Assembly (NCBI GenBank): GCA_934725655.1 | Contig: CAKVCJ010000001.1 | Coordinates: 1-50,732 of the forward strand | DNA from: an uncultured Brachyspira sp. | Lineage (GTDB): Bacteria; Spirochaetota; Brachyspiria; Brachyspirales; Brachyspiraceae | Length of the DNA: 50,732 nucleotides | Direction of reading: 5' to 3' | Shown: piece after piece, positions 41,029 to 50,386 of the stretch | How the letters are laid out: the number at the start of each line of letters is the position of its first letter | How positions within the stretch are numbered: the stretch's first letter is position 1 | Position numbers and translations under genes: made by a program | Notes under the pieces: model-generated | The model's input: only the letters and a program-made list of their open reading frames with translations | What the model was told of the DNA's origin: nothing | Database searches by the model: none

Positions 41029-42132
41029 TTATTTTTTTATAGGAACTAAATATGTAAAATCAAATTTTAATGTTTGATCATACCTTATACCAAGTTTATT
41101 TTCTTCAGTTAAGAATAATCCATTAACAAACCCTAAACTCAATACTATGCCATTATCAAATACAAAATCTTTAGTGATGTTCAAACCAAAATAAAACGGC
41201 ACTCTATAGAATGGGTCTCCTTCTACGCTTATGAATTTATGATTTTTATTAATATACCATCCAGAAACAAATACTATAGGCTCTATCTTAAACCAAGTCA
41301 TAACATCTATACTGCCCCTCAAAAATATAGCATGCCCAAACTGCCCTGCTACATTATCCCTATCAACCAAATTATAAGAAGCCATATAAAGAATTGATAA
41401 ATATTCACTATTAATTCCAATAGCCCCAACATAATTTTCGGTTATAGCAGGACTTCCTTCTACAAAAGGATATTCATGCCCTCCATTATGCCAATAATGA
41501 ACACCAAAATAAGGAGTTGCTATATTATGGAGAAAATCTAAAGCATAGGTAAGCCCTACATCAAACCTCTCTCTATGTTTGGCATTATGCTGTATCTGCC
41601 AATTCATATATACTTCGCCCCTTCCGCCTTTAAACCATTCAAAAGATGCTCCATATTCATAATAGCCATGTGTGAAAGGTTCATTATATTTATACTCTTC
41701 TGGCCCTTTTGCTATCAAAGTATTATCTGGAGTAGAACGCACTACAGGAGTCATATCCATTAAAGGGTCCCTTATAGGGGCAGGTAAATTATGCCCGCCT
41801 TTCATTGTACCTATTCTTAAGGCAATATATTCATTAGATAATTGAGTGGTAACTATAGGAAAAACTCTTATTCCTTGAGGAAACTCGAATGTAAATGGAA
41901 AAAATACAGAAGCTCCTACACTTAAAGTAATAAAATCATTAAACTTTATATCAAAAGCCCCCTCTGTAAAGTTTTCAAAATAAGTTAAAGTAGTTCTAGT
42001 ATCCTGCCAATATGTATTTTCTCCGTTATATGCATAAGAACTTGTAAATAATTTAAAATCAACAGTTGTATCAGCATAAACAGCAAAAAACATTTGCAAA
42101 AATAATAAGACAGATATTATTATAATTCTCAT
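41029..42132 (-). CDS. Outer-membrane beta-barrel protein, unknown role
   Basis: A 367-residue protein with signal peptide (MRIIIISVLLFLQMFFAVYA). The rest alternates hydrophobic and polar residues in strands rich in Tyr/Trp/Phe (YIALRIGTMKGGHN, GHAIFLRGSIDVMTWFKIEP), ending in strands KFDFTYLVPIKK. No known motif. It probably sits in the outer membrane; its gene is divergent from galT. Confidence 0.65.
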   Translation of the reverse strand: MRIIIISVLLFLQMFFAVYADTTVDFKLFTSSYAYNGENTYWQDTRTTLTYFENFTEGAFDIKFNDFITLSVGASVFFPFTFEFPQGIRVFPIVTTQLSNEYIALRIGTMKGGHNLPAPIRDPLMDMTPVVRSTPDNTLIAKGPEEYKYNEPFTHGYYEYGASFEWFKGGRGEVYMNWQIQHNAKHRERFDVGLTYALDFLHNIATPYFGVHYWHNGGHEYPFVEGSPAITENYVGAIGINSEYLSILYMASYNLVDRDNVAGQFGHAIFLRGSIDVMTWFKIEPIVFVSGWYINKNHKFISVEGDPFYRVPFYFGLNITKDFVFDNGIVLSLGFVNGLFLTEENKLGIRYDQTLKFDFTYLVPIKK

Positions 42133-42263
42133 AATTAAACCTCAATATTGATAACTGTCATTATAGCATAATGATTATAAAAAATAAATTACAAAATATT
42201 TGCTTATTATAAAAAATAGATATATAATTAATAAGCAATAAAGATTTTAGGAGTATATTCATT

Positions 42264-43238
42264 ATGGCAGAATTACGTTATAATCCTTTACTTGGCGATT
42301 ATGTTATGATAGCAAGTCATAGGCAGGCACGTCCGCAAATGCCTAAAGACTATTGTCCTTTTTGTCCTGGAAGCGGTAAAGTACCAGACAGTTATGATGT
42401 TCTCTGTTATGATAATGACTTTCCTGCGCTATCTTTTGAACCGCCTTATCCAGATGATGTTGACAACGGCAAACTTTTTAGAACAGCTCCTTCTATAGGA
42501 AAATGCGAGGTAATATTATACTCTTCTGACCATAACACAACTCTTCCAGAACTTCCTGTTGAACATATATTAAAGCTCGTAAAATTATGGCAAGAGAGAA
42601 TGGTAAAAATAGCTGAAAATAAAAAAATAAAATATATTATGCCTTTTGAAAATAAGGGAGAAGTAGTTGGCGTTACTATGCCGCATCCTCATGGACAGAT
42701 ATATGGTTATAGCTGGATACCTTTAAGAATTAAAAGAAAAATTGAAATGGCTTCAAGCTATTATAATATAAAAAATAGAAACCTATTTGCTGATATGCTT
42801 GAACAAGAAATTGAAGACGGAAGAAGAATCATATTTGAAAATGATGATTTTGTATGTTTTCTTCCTTTTGCTTCTGAATATCCTTATGGTATTATGATTA
42901 TGCCTAAAAAAAATGTTATAGCAATAAATGATTTTAATGAAAAAGAATCTTTATCTTTAGCTGATACTTTAAAAAAAGCTACTACTACATTAGACACATT
43001 ATTTGATATGAAGTTTCCTTATATGATGTGTATGTATAGTGCTCCTGTAAATGACGGATTTAATTATAATGATATATGGCGTTATCATATAGAGTTCTTC
43101 CCCCCTATGAGAAGCAAAGAAAAACAAAAATTCAATGCTTCATCAGAAACAGGTGCTTGGGCTCCTTGCAACCCTACTAGCCCTGAAGAGATGGCTGCTA
43201 ATTTAAGAACTGCTTATTTTAGAAATATTGGGATGTAA
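42264..43238 (+). CDS. galT: Galactose-1-phosphate uridylyltransferase
   Basis: A 324-residue enzyme of the Leloir pathway that exchanges UMP between UDP-glucose and galactose-1-phosphate. The active-site motif is HPHGQ at 141-145, with nucleophile His143. The zinc-site motif CPFCPG is at 31-36 and NKGEVVGVTMP just before the active site. The length is slightly short of E. coli GalT (348). Ribosome site taggag. The glycosyltransferase gene starts at the next base after the stop. Confidence 0.93.
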   Translation: MAELRYNPLLGDYVMIASHRQARPQMPKDYCPFCPGSGKVPDSYDVLCYDNDFPALSFEPPYPDDVDNGKLFRTAPSIGKCEVILYSSDHNTTLPELPVEHILKLVKLWQERMVKIAENKKIKYIMPFENKGEVVGVTMPHPHGQIYGYSWIPLRIKRKIEMASSYYNIKNRNLFADMLEQEIEDGRRIIFENDDFVCFLPFASEYPYGIMIMPKKNVIAINDFNEKESLSLADTLKKATTTLDTLFDMKFPYMMCMYSAPVNDGFNYNDIWRYHIEFFPPMRSKEKQKFNASSETGAWAPCNPTSPEEMAANLRTAYFRNIGM

Positions 43239-44234
43239 ATGTCATTAAAAGTAACTGTAATCATTCCTCATAGAATAGGTGAAAATATAGAAAGTACATT
43301 AGTAGGAATTTATCTATCTGATTACAATAAAAATAATATAGAAATATTTCAAGCTGAAGGTACTCACCCTACCGTGCAGAGAAATGAATGTTTAAAAAAA
43401 GCATCAGGAGATATTATATATTTTATAGATAATGATTCGCTTGTAGATCCGCTTAATATAAAAAGAGCTGTAGAAATATTTGAAAGCAATGAAAAAGTAG
43501 CAATAGTTGGAGGGCCTGCTATTCATATTATTTCAAATGCAAAAGAGAGATATATTGATTCTTGTATGCGTTCACATTATGCTGTTGGGCCTATAGCAAA
43601 TAGATACAGTAAAAACTCTTCTTCTTATAGAGAAGGAACTGACAGAGATGTAATACTTTGTAATTTATTTGTGCGAAAAGATGTGATATTTGAAGCGGGA
43701 CTTTTTGATGAAAGCTTATACCCAAATGAAGAAAATGCATTAATCGATAAAATACTTTCTTTAGGTTATAAATTAATGTATGACCCTGAAATAATAGTAA
43801 GAAGACCTCCAAGAGCAAATTTAAAAGCATATATAAAAATGCTCCTTAACTATGGAAGAGGAAGATTTGAACAGCTTTATAAAAACTTTAATAAAAAAAA
43901 CTTAATATTCACATTGCCTGCTTTCTTTAGTATTTATATTCTGCTTTTGCCAATAATATTATCCATTTACTTATATACTAAAATTAATTATATAGCATTA
44001 TATTTTATTCCATTTGCAGTATATTCAGCAATTACAATCTTGGCAGGTATAATTAAGTCTATAAAAGATAAAGGAATTATAAATAAAATATTAGGAATAT
44101 TTGTATATCCTTTTATGTTTTTTATAACGCATTTGTTTTATGGATTAGGTTTTTTTTATGCTATTTTTAGAATAATAACTGGTTATAAAAGAGTAACAAA
44201 ATTTAGCATAAATAAATATAAATCATTCTCTTAA
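43239..44234 (+). CDS. Family 2 glycosyltransferase, membrane-anchored
   Basis: A 331-residue protein. The GT-A fold starts with VTVIIPHRIGENIESTL. The DxD-like metal motif is in YFIDNDSLVDP, and the later ED-like region is in LYPNEENALIDKIL. Residues 225-315 hold three or four membrane helices (FTLPAFFSIYILLLPIILSI and others). It likely builds envelope glycan or lipooligosaccharide. It directly follows galT, which supplies UDP-galactose precursors. Confidence 0.85.
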   Translation: MSLKVTVIIPHRIGENIESTLVGIYLSDYNKNNIEIFQAEGTHPTVQRNECLKKASGDIIYFIDNDSLVDPLNIKRAVEIFESNEKVAIVGGPAIHIISNAKERYIDSCMRSHYAVGPIANRYSKNSSSYREGTDRDVILCNLFVRKDVIFEAGLFDESLYPNEENALIDKILSLGYKLMYDPEIIVRRPPRANLKAYIKMLLNYGRGRFEQLYKNFNKKNLIFTLPAFFSIYILLLPIILSIYLYTKINYIALYFIPFAVYSAITILAGIIKSIKDKGIINKILGIFVYPFMFFITHLFYGLGFFYAIFRIITGYKRVTKFSINKYKSFS

Positions 44235-44263
44235 AAAATTATAAAATATGGTAGAATAGTGAA

Positions 44264-44917
44264 ATGAAAAAAAGAGCATATGCTATAATATATTCTGCAT
44301 TATCTATAATGCTTGGCGGTATTGGCATACAAAAGTTTTATCTTGGACAAACAAAAAGAGGAATAATGCATGTTTTATTCTTTTGGACTTTTATACCTAC
44401 TATTCTCTGTTTAATAGATTTGTTAAAGTTCACATTTATGACAGAAGAAGAGTTCGATGAGAAATATAATAAAATAGAACTTAATAATAATTTTTTTAAT
44501 GATAAAAAAGAAACTAATATTATTAAGCAGTCTTTAAAATATAATAAACTTATAAATACTGCATCAATGAAAATAAAAGATGATAAAATAAAAGAAAATA
44601 TTAAAGAATTAAATGAAATATATAAAAATATCATAGACATATCTGTAAAAGATGCAAGTGAAAATAAAATATCAGTAAAAGAATTAGAAAAGCTCCTTGA
44701 ATATAATATACCTACTATAGTAAAAATAATAAACACATATATAGATTTAGAAAAATCCAGAATAGAACAAAATAATGATAAGTTAAAAAATGATATAATG
44801 GATTCTATTATTGCAATGAAAGAAAACTTAAAAACAGCATTAAATACAATCTATAATAATAATATAATGGATATATCCAGCGACATAGAAGTGATAAAAT
44901 CAACTTTAAAAAAATAG
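44264..44917 (+). CDS. TM2-domain membrane protein with C-terminal coiled coil
   Basis: A 217-residue protein. Residues 1-60 are a TM2 domain (LSIMLGGIGIQKFYLGQTKR and FIPTILCLIDLLKF), two membrane helices joined by a conserved turn. Residues 75-217 are helical and charged. The function of TM2 proteins in bacteria is not known. Confidence 0.75.
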   Translation: MKKRAYAIIYSALSIMLGGIGIQKFYLGQTKRGIMHVLFFWTFIPTILCLIDLLKFTFMTEEEFDEKYNKIELNNNFFNDKKETNIIKQSLKYNKLINTASMKIKDDKIKENIKELNEIYKNIIDISVKDASENKISVKELEKLLEYNIPTIVKIINTYIDLEKSRIEQNNDKLKNDIMDSIIAMKENLKTALNTIYNNNIMDISSDIEVIKSTLKK

Positions 44918-45000
44918 TATACATATATTCTTTTGACAATTTACTTTTATTTATATATAATTGTTTTATTGTTTGAAAAAATAATATTTAAGGAAAAGTA

Positions 45001-45609
45001 ATGAAGGGTTCTATTGTAGCTATCATATTTATAATAGTTAATGTTGTAGCTATTAGCATATTTATGATAGTAACTACTACTTCTATAAAAAAATCTATTC
45101 TCACTGAAGAAAAATTATCAAGAGAATATTTAAATAATATATTAGATATTTATTCTAAAAAGAGAGAAGCTTCTATAAAATATTATAATGCAGTAGCAGC
45201 AATACCAAGATTAGATACATACACAATCTCTTCATTAAGCAATTATATAATAAGACTAAGCAAAATAGATATAGATGATAAATTAATAGAAAAACCCCTA
45301 ACCTTTCAAGAGTTTCAATATATTCAAGCGAGAATACAAGAAAATATTAATAAAATAGATTATACAGCAAGGAATTATCCTGTTTTAAGGACAAATCAAT
45401 TTTATATGGAAGCCTTAAGAATAATAAGACCAATCATACAAGAAGAAAAAAAAGCAATAGAGGCATATAATACCCATGTAAATGAATATAATAGATTATC
45501 AACAATGCCCCCTTCAAATATAGTAGCAGGCATTATGGGGAAATTTCCTTTCTTAGCATTTGAAACAGGTACAAATATAATTTCTCAGACAGCACATATA
45601 TTTCAATAG
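45001..45609 (+). CDS. LemA-like membrane protein
   Basis: A 202-residue protein. N-terminal membrane helix (VAIIFIIVNVVAISIFMIV), then a helical domain. The end YNTHVNEYNRLSTMPPSNIV then AGIMGKFPFLAFE closely follows the LemA pattern YN-xx-v-xx-YN-xx-xx-FP-xx-(i/v)-a-xx-xGf-xxxxxFe. LemA proteins sit in the inner membrane; their role is not settled. Ribosome site aaggaa. Confidence 0.65.
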   Translation: MKGSIVAIIFIIVNVVAISIFMIVTTTSIKKSILTEEKLSREYLNNILDIYSKKREASIKYYNAVAAIPRLDTYTISSLSNYIIRLSKIDIDDKLIEKPLTFQEFQYIQARIQENINKIDYTARNYPVLRTNQFYMEALRIIRPIIQEEKKAIEAYNTHVNEYNRLSTMPPSNIVAGIMGKFPFLAFETGTNIISQTAHIFQ

Positions 45610-45983
45610 TGTTAAATTAATTTTGTATATACTAAAAATTTTTAATTTTAACGAATTTTCTAAGACTATGGAAAGCGGTACAGATTTCAAAATTTTCTAT
45701 AACCAATAGAATAAAAAATCTAATATGTGTTAATCACATATTAGATTTAAAACAAAAACAATCTTTAAAAATCTCGATAATAATAGCAACTAAAAAGTTA
45801 TGCTTGACTTTTTTAGATAAAGAACAGAGTTCATTTCATCAATTAGCATTTCCGCTAAAAAATATCAAAAACAAATGCAGTATAAATTTATTAAAATCTT
45901 TAACATCACTCTTTGATGTAATAATATTTATTACTGCAGAAGAAGTAATGTTTTTAAAAAACTATAATCAAGGAGGCGGTTTA
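45610..45983. other. Intergenic region between chromosomal block and replication module
   Basis: It holds the strong hairpin at 45716-45748. A 76-codon frame starting at 45804 has no ribosome site and ends through the small leader frame. The phage-like module begins after it. No attachment core can be identified from a single junction. Confidence 0.5.
45716..45748 (+). terminator. Long perfect hairpin after the LemA-like gene
   Basis: 14-bp arms (aaatctaatatgtg / cacatattagattt) with a 5-nt loop, 107 bp after the LemA-like stop. AT-rich, no clear T-run, so either a terminator or a dyad protein-binding site at the edge of the phage module. Confidence 0.5.
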
Positions 45984-46034
45984 ATGTTAGTACGAAAATT
46001 GACTTATAAAAAAATATTAGGGGTAATAAAATAA
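45984..46034 (+). CDS. Possible 16-residue leader peptide
   Basis: MLVRKLTYKKILGVIK has the best ribosome site of the area (aaggaggcgg, 45970-45979). Its TAA shares one base with the ATG of the replication initiator gene. It could couple translation of that gene. A longer in-frame opening to 45804 exists but lacks a ribosome site. Confidence 0.35.
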   Translation: MLVRKLTYKKILGVIK

Positions 46035-46918
46035 TGGCAGAGTTAGAAAAGTTTTCAGCACTTTATGGTTCAATAGATTATCCTGCAGATCTATTGACTA
46101 TACCTTTTGAAGTTCTTGAATATAGCGACAGATTAGGTTTGTCTGCGAGCGAGTTTAAATTTATATGCTGGATATTTCATTTAACAAATAAAGATATAAA
46201 AGATATAAAAGATAAATATATCACTAATAAAAAAACTAATTTTGTAAGGCATAGAAAAAGTCTGCAGGCAAAAGGTTATTTAAAAATAAAAATAGCCACA
46301 GAGTATAAAGACAAAAAAGTTTTAAGACGGGGTTTAGTATATGATTTTACTAATCTTAAAAATAGAATTGAAGAGCTAAAAGAGGAAGATAATAAACTCC
46401 AAAACCTTGAAGCTCCAGTTACTGTGGTATATGATGAGCCAAGCTTGTTTAATGAAGATGTAGACGAAAAGTCAATATATCCTGCAAAACTTTTAACTGA
46501 TGATAAAGAGATAGAGGAGATAAAACTTCAAAACGAGTTTTTGGAAAAGTTTAACAGGCTTCACAAATTATTATTAAACTTTGAAATTAATTATACAAAA
46601 TCAGGACTATATAAAAAACACTTATTGGATGCATTTGATAAAAGAAATAACAATAATATTGATGAAGTATTAAATACTGTAAAAAAGAGTTTTTTCAAGT
46701 TACCTATTGAAGAAAGAAAGAGTTTAAGGATTCGAGATTTAGTAAAGTATGCCTTATTAGAAACCCAAGAACCTATACAAAATAATAACAAAAATAAAAT
46801 CGCTGCTACAAATATGTCAATCCCTAAAGGACTTGATAAATTAAATTATCTATTAAAAATATTAGAAGAAGGAGGAAATATTGATGAAGCGTATGCACAA
46901 ATTGCTAATTGTAGCTAA
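46034..46918 (+). CDS. Phage replication initiator-like protein
   Basis: A 294-residue protein. The N-terminal winged-helix-like region (LGLSASEFKFICWIFHLTNK ... FVRHRKSLQAKGYLKIKI) fits phage replisome organisers. The C-terminal part is acidic and helical (LEKFNRLHKLLLNFEINY ... LPIEERKSLRIRDLVKYALL). It is followed with a 35-bp overlap by a DnaC-like loader gene, the standard phage pair of origin binder and helicase loader. Confidence 0.65.
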   Translation: MAELEKFSALYGSIDYPADLLTIPFEVLEYSDRLGLSASEFKFICWIFHLTNKDIKDIKDKYITNKKTNFVRHRKSLQAKGYLKIKIATEYKDKKVLRRGLVYDFTNLKNRIEELKEEDNKLQNLEAPVTVVYDEPSLFNEDVDEKSIYPAKLLTDDKEIEEIKLQNEFLEKFNRLHKLLLNFEINYTKSGLYKKHLLDAFDKRNNNNIDEVLNTVKKSFFKLPIEERKSLRIRDLVKYALLETQEPIQNNNKNKIAATNMSIPKGLDKLNYLLKILEEGGNIDEAYAQIANCS

Positions 46919-47768
46919 TACATATTGTTTACAAAGCTACAAAAAATATTTAGAAAGTTTATATGAAAATGCGAGGGAAGGTAAAGATCCGCATTGTACA
47001 AAATGCGATGAGCATGGATTTAAAAAAGTTTCTCAGTCATCAATATTCTCAGGAAGAAAAGTTTTTTTACCTGAGATGTGCGATTGTGTTAAAAATGAAA
47101 AGACTCAAATATTTGATAAAATTGAAGAGCTTGAAAAAATAATAAAACAATATAATGAGATATTTAAATCTTTAGATAATGATATGACTTTAGATATTTT
47201 TGCAAGCAGATTTAATCAATATGATATTATAGCTTCTATAAAAAAATATTTAGATTTAGGAAGCAGTCTTTCGTTATATTTTGAAGGTGAAAGCGGAATA
47301 GGTAAAACAACAATGCTTAAAATGTTATGGCAAATATATTCTATGAATAACATAAAAGTATTTTATATAAAAGCTAGAAATTTTGAAGATTTATATAAAA
47401 ACCTTTTTAATAATAATGCTAAAGACTCTAAAATATTAAGCACGATTAATAAAAAGATAGATAATGCAAAAAATGCAGATATCATAATGATAGATGATAT
47501 TGACAGCGTGGGTTTTCATTATGCTGTAGAAGGGTATTATAAAATATTTGATGATATAAGATCAGGAGAAAAAACAGTTCTTATTACATCAAATAAAAAA
47601 TATCAAGACTTATTAGATAGCTTAAATATCAAAAAAAGGCAAGATAATATTGATGATATAAGAGGACGTTTAACAAGCAGGTTATTAAATCTAAAAATTG
47701 TAGAAGTAGAGATGCATAAATCAAAAGTAAAGGTTGATACTAAAAATAAAGAATTAGTATTGTCATAA
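46884..47768 (+). CDS. DnaC/IstB-like helicase loader ATPase
   Basis: The likely start is the ATG at 46884, 8 nt after ggagga. The product is about 294 residues. The N-terminus has zinc-ribbon cysteines (CTKCDEHG ... MCDCVKNE). The ATPase has Walker A FEGESGIGKTTML, Walker B ADIIMIDDIDSVG and sensor VLITSNKKYQDLL. Arg in RGRLTSRLL serves as the arginine finger, as in DnaC and DnaI. It should load the host DnaB-type helicase at the phage origin. Confidence 0.82.
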   Translation: MKRMHKLLIVANTYCLQSYKKYLESLYENAREGKDPHCTKCDEHGFKKVSQSSIFSGRKVFLPEMCDCVKNEKTQIFDKIEELEKIIKQYNEIFKSLDNDMTLDIFASRFNQYDIIASIKKYLDLGSSLSLYFEGESGIGKTTMLKMLWQIYSMNNIKVFYIKARNFEDLYKNLFNNNAKDSKILSTINKKIDNAKNADIIMIDDIDSVGFHYAVEGYYKIFDDIRSGEKTVLITSNKKYQDLLDSLNIKKRQDNIDDIRGRLTSRLLNLKIVEVEMHKSKVKVDTKNKELVLS

Positions 47769-47868
47769 ATAGTCAAAATATTATTTTGATTATTTATATA
47801 ATCATTACTGTTATAGTGATATGCAAATATTATTAGATGATATTCGAGATGAAATTGATGATAATAAA

Positions 47869-47921
47869 TGTTAATAACTTGTCAACAATGTTGATAACTT
47901 GTTAATAAGATGTTTATAAAA
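47869..47921 (+). repeat. Phased TGTTNATAA repeats, candidate origin or operator
   Basis: TGTTaATAA at 47869, a degenerate tgtcaacaa at 47880, then TGTTgATAA at 47889, TGTTaATAA at 47900 and TGTTtATAA at 47911. The last three are spaced 11 bp, one helical turn. The reverse complement TTATCAACA is one base from the DnaA box TTATCCACA. The array sits directly behind the loader gene and ends in the HNH start codon. Confidence 0.6.
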
Positions 47922-48184
47922 TGAGAAGTGATGAAAAAGCATATAAAAGATACAAAAGCAAAAAATGGCGTGCATTTAGAAAAGAGTTTTTAGATAAAAA
48001 TCCGCTCTGTAAAAACTTTGAAGATTGCCATAGTTTTGCAGAACATGTGGATCATATAAAAAGAATAGAAAGTGAAGATGATAAATTATTTTATGATGAA
48101 AGTAATTTGCAGGCATTATGCAAAAGATGCCATTCTAGAAAAACAGCTAAAGAAGACGGAGGTTTTGGTAATGCTAAAAAATAA
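47921..48184 (+). CDS. HNH endonuclease
   Basis: An 87-residue nuclease. The motif is complete: HVDHIKRI (first His pair), SNLQALCKRCHSRKT (Asn and last His), and zinc cysteines CKNFEDC and CKRC. It begins with YKSKKWRAFRKEFL, as in phage HNH proteins that act with terminase. Here it lies in a replication block instead. No ribosome site is seen because the repeat array fills the space. Confidence 0.82.
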   Translation: MRSDEKAYKRYKSKKWRAFRKEFLDKNPLCKNFEDCHSFAEHVDHIKRIESEDDKLFYDESNLQALCKRCHSRKTAKEDGGFGNAKK

Positions 48185-48214
48185 AGTTTATATACATAAT
48201 AAAAGGAGTTTATT

Positions 48215-48454
48215 ATGAAAAGAAATAATTCTCAAAATCCATATATCTATTTAGAAATAGATAAAGCTGCTAACAGGATAAAAATAGAAGATTTTAAAAT
48301 TAATACTTCTATGTTCATCTTATTATTAGCAGAGCTTTTAATTACTTTTTGTAAAAGAAAAAAGAAGAATACTACACAAATAGTAGAGACTATAGTTAAA
48401 ACTATATATAAAAAATATGCGTTAGAAAAGAATGATGATAAAAAAGAACTGTAA
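48215..48454 (+). CDS. Small hypothetical phage protein with a hydrophobic helix
   Basis: A 79-residue protein with ribosome site aaggag. It begins basic, then strand-like YIYLEIDKAANRIKIEDFKI and one hydrophobic helix (TSMFILLLAELLITF), followed by a very basic segment KRKKKN. Unknown family. Confidence 0.5.
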   Translation: MKRNNSQNPYIYLEIDKAANRIKIEDFKINTSMFILLLAELLITFCKRKKKNTTQIVETIVKTIYKKYALEKNDDKKEL

Positions 48455-48575
48455 AGATTGCATATATTGTTTAGAAATAAAATCATCTTATTTCTGTAAG
48501 CATAAAAAAGATATTATAGCAAATATAAATAATATCTGTAAAAAATATAAATTAAAAAAAAAGAGGGAAAAATGA
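48432..48575 (+). CDS. Small cysteine-rich protein
   Basis: A 47-residue frame overlapping the previous gene by 23 bp and the next by an ATGA. It has CKDCIYC, a later YFCKH and ICKKY, so a small zinc-binding fold is likely, followed by a Lys-rich tail. The two-sided overlap supports that it is real. Confidence 0.5.
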   Translation: MMIKKNCKDCIYCLEIKSSYFCKHKKDIIANINNICKKYKLKKKREK

Positions 48576-49450
48576 GAGAACTAAACATTATAGAAGACAA
48601 AGGACTTTTTGGTATAACTTTTAAGTCTGATGATAAAGAAGAAGCTAATACCGTTATGAAAGCTATACAGAGATTTATATTAACGAGAGACAATATATTA
48701 AATAATAAAAAAGATTATTCAAGATACCCGCTTGAAGGTGCAAGCAAAAATGTATATCTTGATTTATTTTCTAATGAAAGATTAATAGAATGTTATAATA
48801 ATGATGAGTTAGAACAAGGATATAAAGATTATATAAAAAATGAATTAAATAAAAGAGAAATATTTGATTTATCACTTCCTGTAAAAGAAACAAAAAAATC
48901 TAAAAAAGAGATTAAAGAAAAAACTTCAAATAATAAACAAGATGACTATAGAGAACATAAGCTTCATAAGAAAATAGAAGAGATAAAAAACGGCAGAGAT
49001 ATAACTTCTTTATCAGATGAAGAGCTTGAAAAAATAGCCTTATTGGAAAGTCAATTAGCAGCTATATATAAATATCCTGAAACAGCAAAACATATTTTAC
49101 AAGGCAGAAAGTTCAATCGTAGCCGTGAACTTGAAGATGAAATAACAAAAGGCAGAAGATTGGAGCAACTTACTGTTGAGGAATTAAAAGAATTGAAAGA
49201 AGTAACAATGCTTGATAGATATAAAGAAGATATACAAAAAGAAATTGATAAAAGAAAAAAAGAATCATTTGAAGAACAATTACAAAAAGATAACTCAATA
49301 ATCTCTTTTAGTGAAGAAGAAGAAGAAGCATATTATAAAATAGATGAAGATCCATTAAGTTCAGATAGCAATATAAATGGATGGGATTTTGATACAGATT
49401 CTGACGGTATTAAGATAGATCATGAGGGTAATAGAATGTTATTGTCCTAA
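48572..49450 (+). CDS. Hypothetical helical phage protein
   Basis: A 292-residue protein. Highly charged with long helices (DDYREHKLHKKIEEIKNGRD; LEQLTVEELKELKEVTMLDR), and repeated LSDEELEKIALLESQL and LTVEELKELKEV segments that look like two copies of one helical hairpin. Acidic C-terminus. Ribosome site agaggg. Unknown role in the replication or early region. Confidence 0.5.
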   Translation: MRELNIIEDKGLFGITFKSDDKEEANTVMKAIQRFILTRDNILNNKKDYSRYPLEGASKNVYLDLFSNERLIECYNNDELEQGYKDYIKNELNKREIFDLSLPVKETKKSKKEIKEKTSNNKQDDYREHKLHKKIEEIKNGRDITSLSDEELEKIALLESQLAAIYKYPETAKHILQGRKFNRSRELEDEITKGRRLEQLTVEELKELKEVTMLDRYKEDIQKEIDKRKKESFEEQLQKDNSIISFSEEEEEAYYKIDEDPLSSDSNINGWDFDTDSDGIKIDHEGNRMLLS

Positions 49451-49470
49451 AAATAATTAAGGTATTAAAA

Positions 49471-49938
49471 ATGGATAAAAGCGTTATAGAAAAAAAAAAA
49501 TTAATGGATATTGCTAATTCTAATAGTAAAAATGAAGCTGAAATAGCATTACTAAAAATGCAAGAGTTAATAACTAAATACAATATAGATATGCAATCAC
49601 TAGAAGATATTGAATATGAAGAGTCTGAAATAAAAACAATAAAAAGGTGTAACATAGAGTTATTGCTGATACTTAATATTTTATCAGATTATTATTTTGT
49701 AGTTCCTTATTGTATTAAAAAAAGAGTATATAAAAAAATATTTTTTTATGGTAGAAAAGAAAATATAGAAATTAGCAAATATGTTTTTATATTTCTATAT
49801 CGCACTTTTAATAAATTATGGAGTGAATATAGAAAAAATAAAAAAGGCTCTTCTAAAAAATCATATATGTATGGACTTTACATATCATTAAATAATACAT
49901 TGAAATCGCAAAAAGATGATATAAAAAAACTGGTTTGA
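49471..49938 (+). CDS. DUF2786-like protein
   Basis: A 155-residue protein. The N-terminus (KKKLMDIANSNSKNEAEIAL then LKMQELITKYNID) matches the DUF2786 helical repeat found in phage and bacterial proteins of unknown function. A mixed domain follows, with FFYGRKENIEISKYVFIFLY. No catalytic motif seen. Confidence 0.65.
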   Translation: MDKSVIEKKKLMDIANSNSKNEAEIALLKMQELITKYNIDMQSLEDIEYEESEIKTIKRCNIELLLILNILSDYYFVVPYCIKKRVYKKIFFYGRKENIEISKYVFIFLYRTFNKLWSEYRKNKKGSSKKSYMYGLYISLNNTLKSQKDDIKKLV

Positions 49939-50108
49939 TAGTTATAGATAAAAAGATAAACGATAAGAAAAAAGAGATTCAAATAAAAGGAAAAGGTACA
50001 AGAGTCAGTATTCTTGCCAATGGAGATTTTGAGAATGGAATCCATGATGGTAAAAATATAAAAATAAGGACACCATTGAAAAATAAAAATATTAGGAGTA
50101 TAAAATGA
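49935..50108 (+). CDS. Possible small protein with TTG start
   Basis: A 57-codon frame overlapping the DUF2786 stop by 4 bp and the next ATG by 4 bp (ATGA). Basic, with GKGTRVSILANGDFENGIHD. There is no ATG and the ribosome site is weak, but the overlap on both sides and the absence of other use of this space support it. Confidence 0.4.
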   Translation: MIVIDKKINDKKKEIQIKGKGTRVSILANGDFENGIHDGKNIKIRTPLKNKNIRSIK

Positions 50109-50383
50109 TTTTTATAGAATATGAAAATAAATTAATTAATTTGTCTTTATGTAGTGAAATAAGGAAAATAAAGAAAACAAAATATTATGCAATTGAATAT
50201 TTCGCTTCTGCTGTTTTTGAAACATTATATAGTAATGAGAATAAAGAGTTTATAGATAAAGTTTATAATGAGTTATTAGAAAATATAAAACTTGCTGTAA
50301 AGAGTAATAATACAGCATATCAAAGCTTAATGTATATAGATTTAAATAATATAGTTGAAAGTATAAAGAATTGGAGTATATAA
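50105..50383 (+). CDS. Small hypothetical phage protein
   Basis: A 92-residue protein with ribosome site taggag. It starts with strands (MIFIEYENKLINLSLCSEIR) followed by helices. The opening resembles small single-domain phage proteins; no family is named. It ends 3 bp before the next gene. Confidence 0.5.
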   Translation: MIFIEYENKLINLSLCSEIRKIKKTKYYAIEYFASAVFETLYSNENKEFIDKVYNELLENIKLAVKSNNTAYQSLMYIDLNNIVESIKNWSI

Positions 50384-50386
50384 AAA

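Noticed and set aside
45804..45983. N-terminal extension of the small leader frame
   Set aside because: No ribosome site, poor composition, and the excellent ribosome site at 45970 points to the ATG at 45984.
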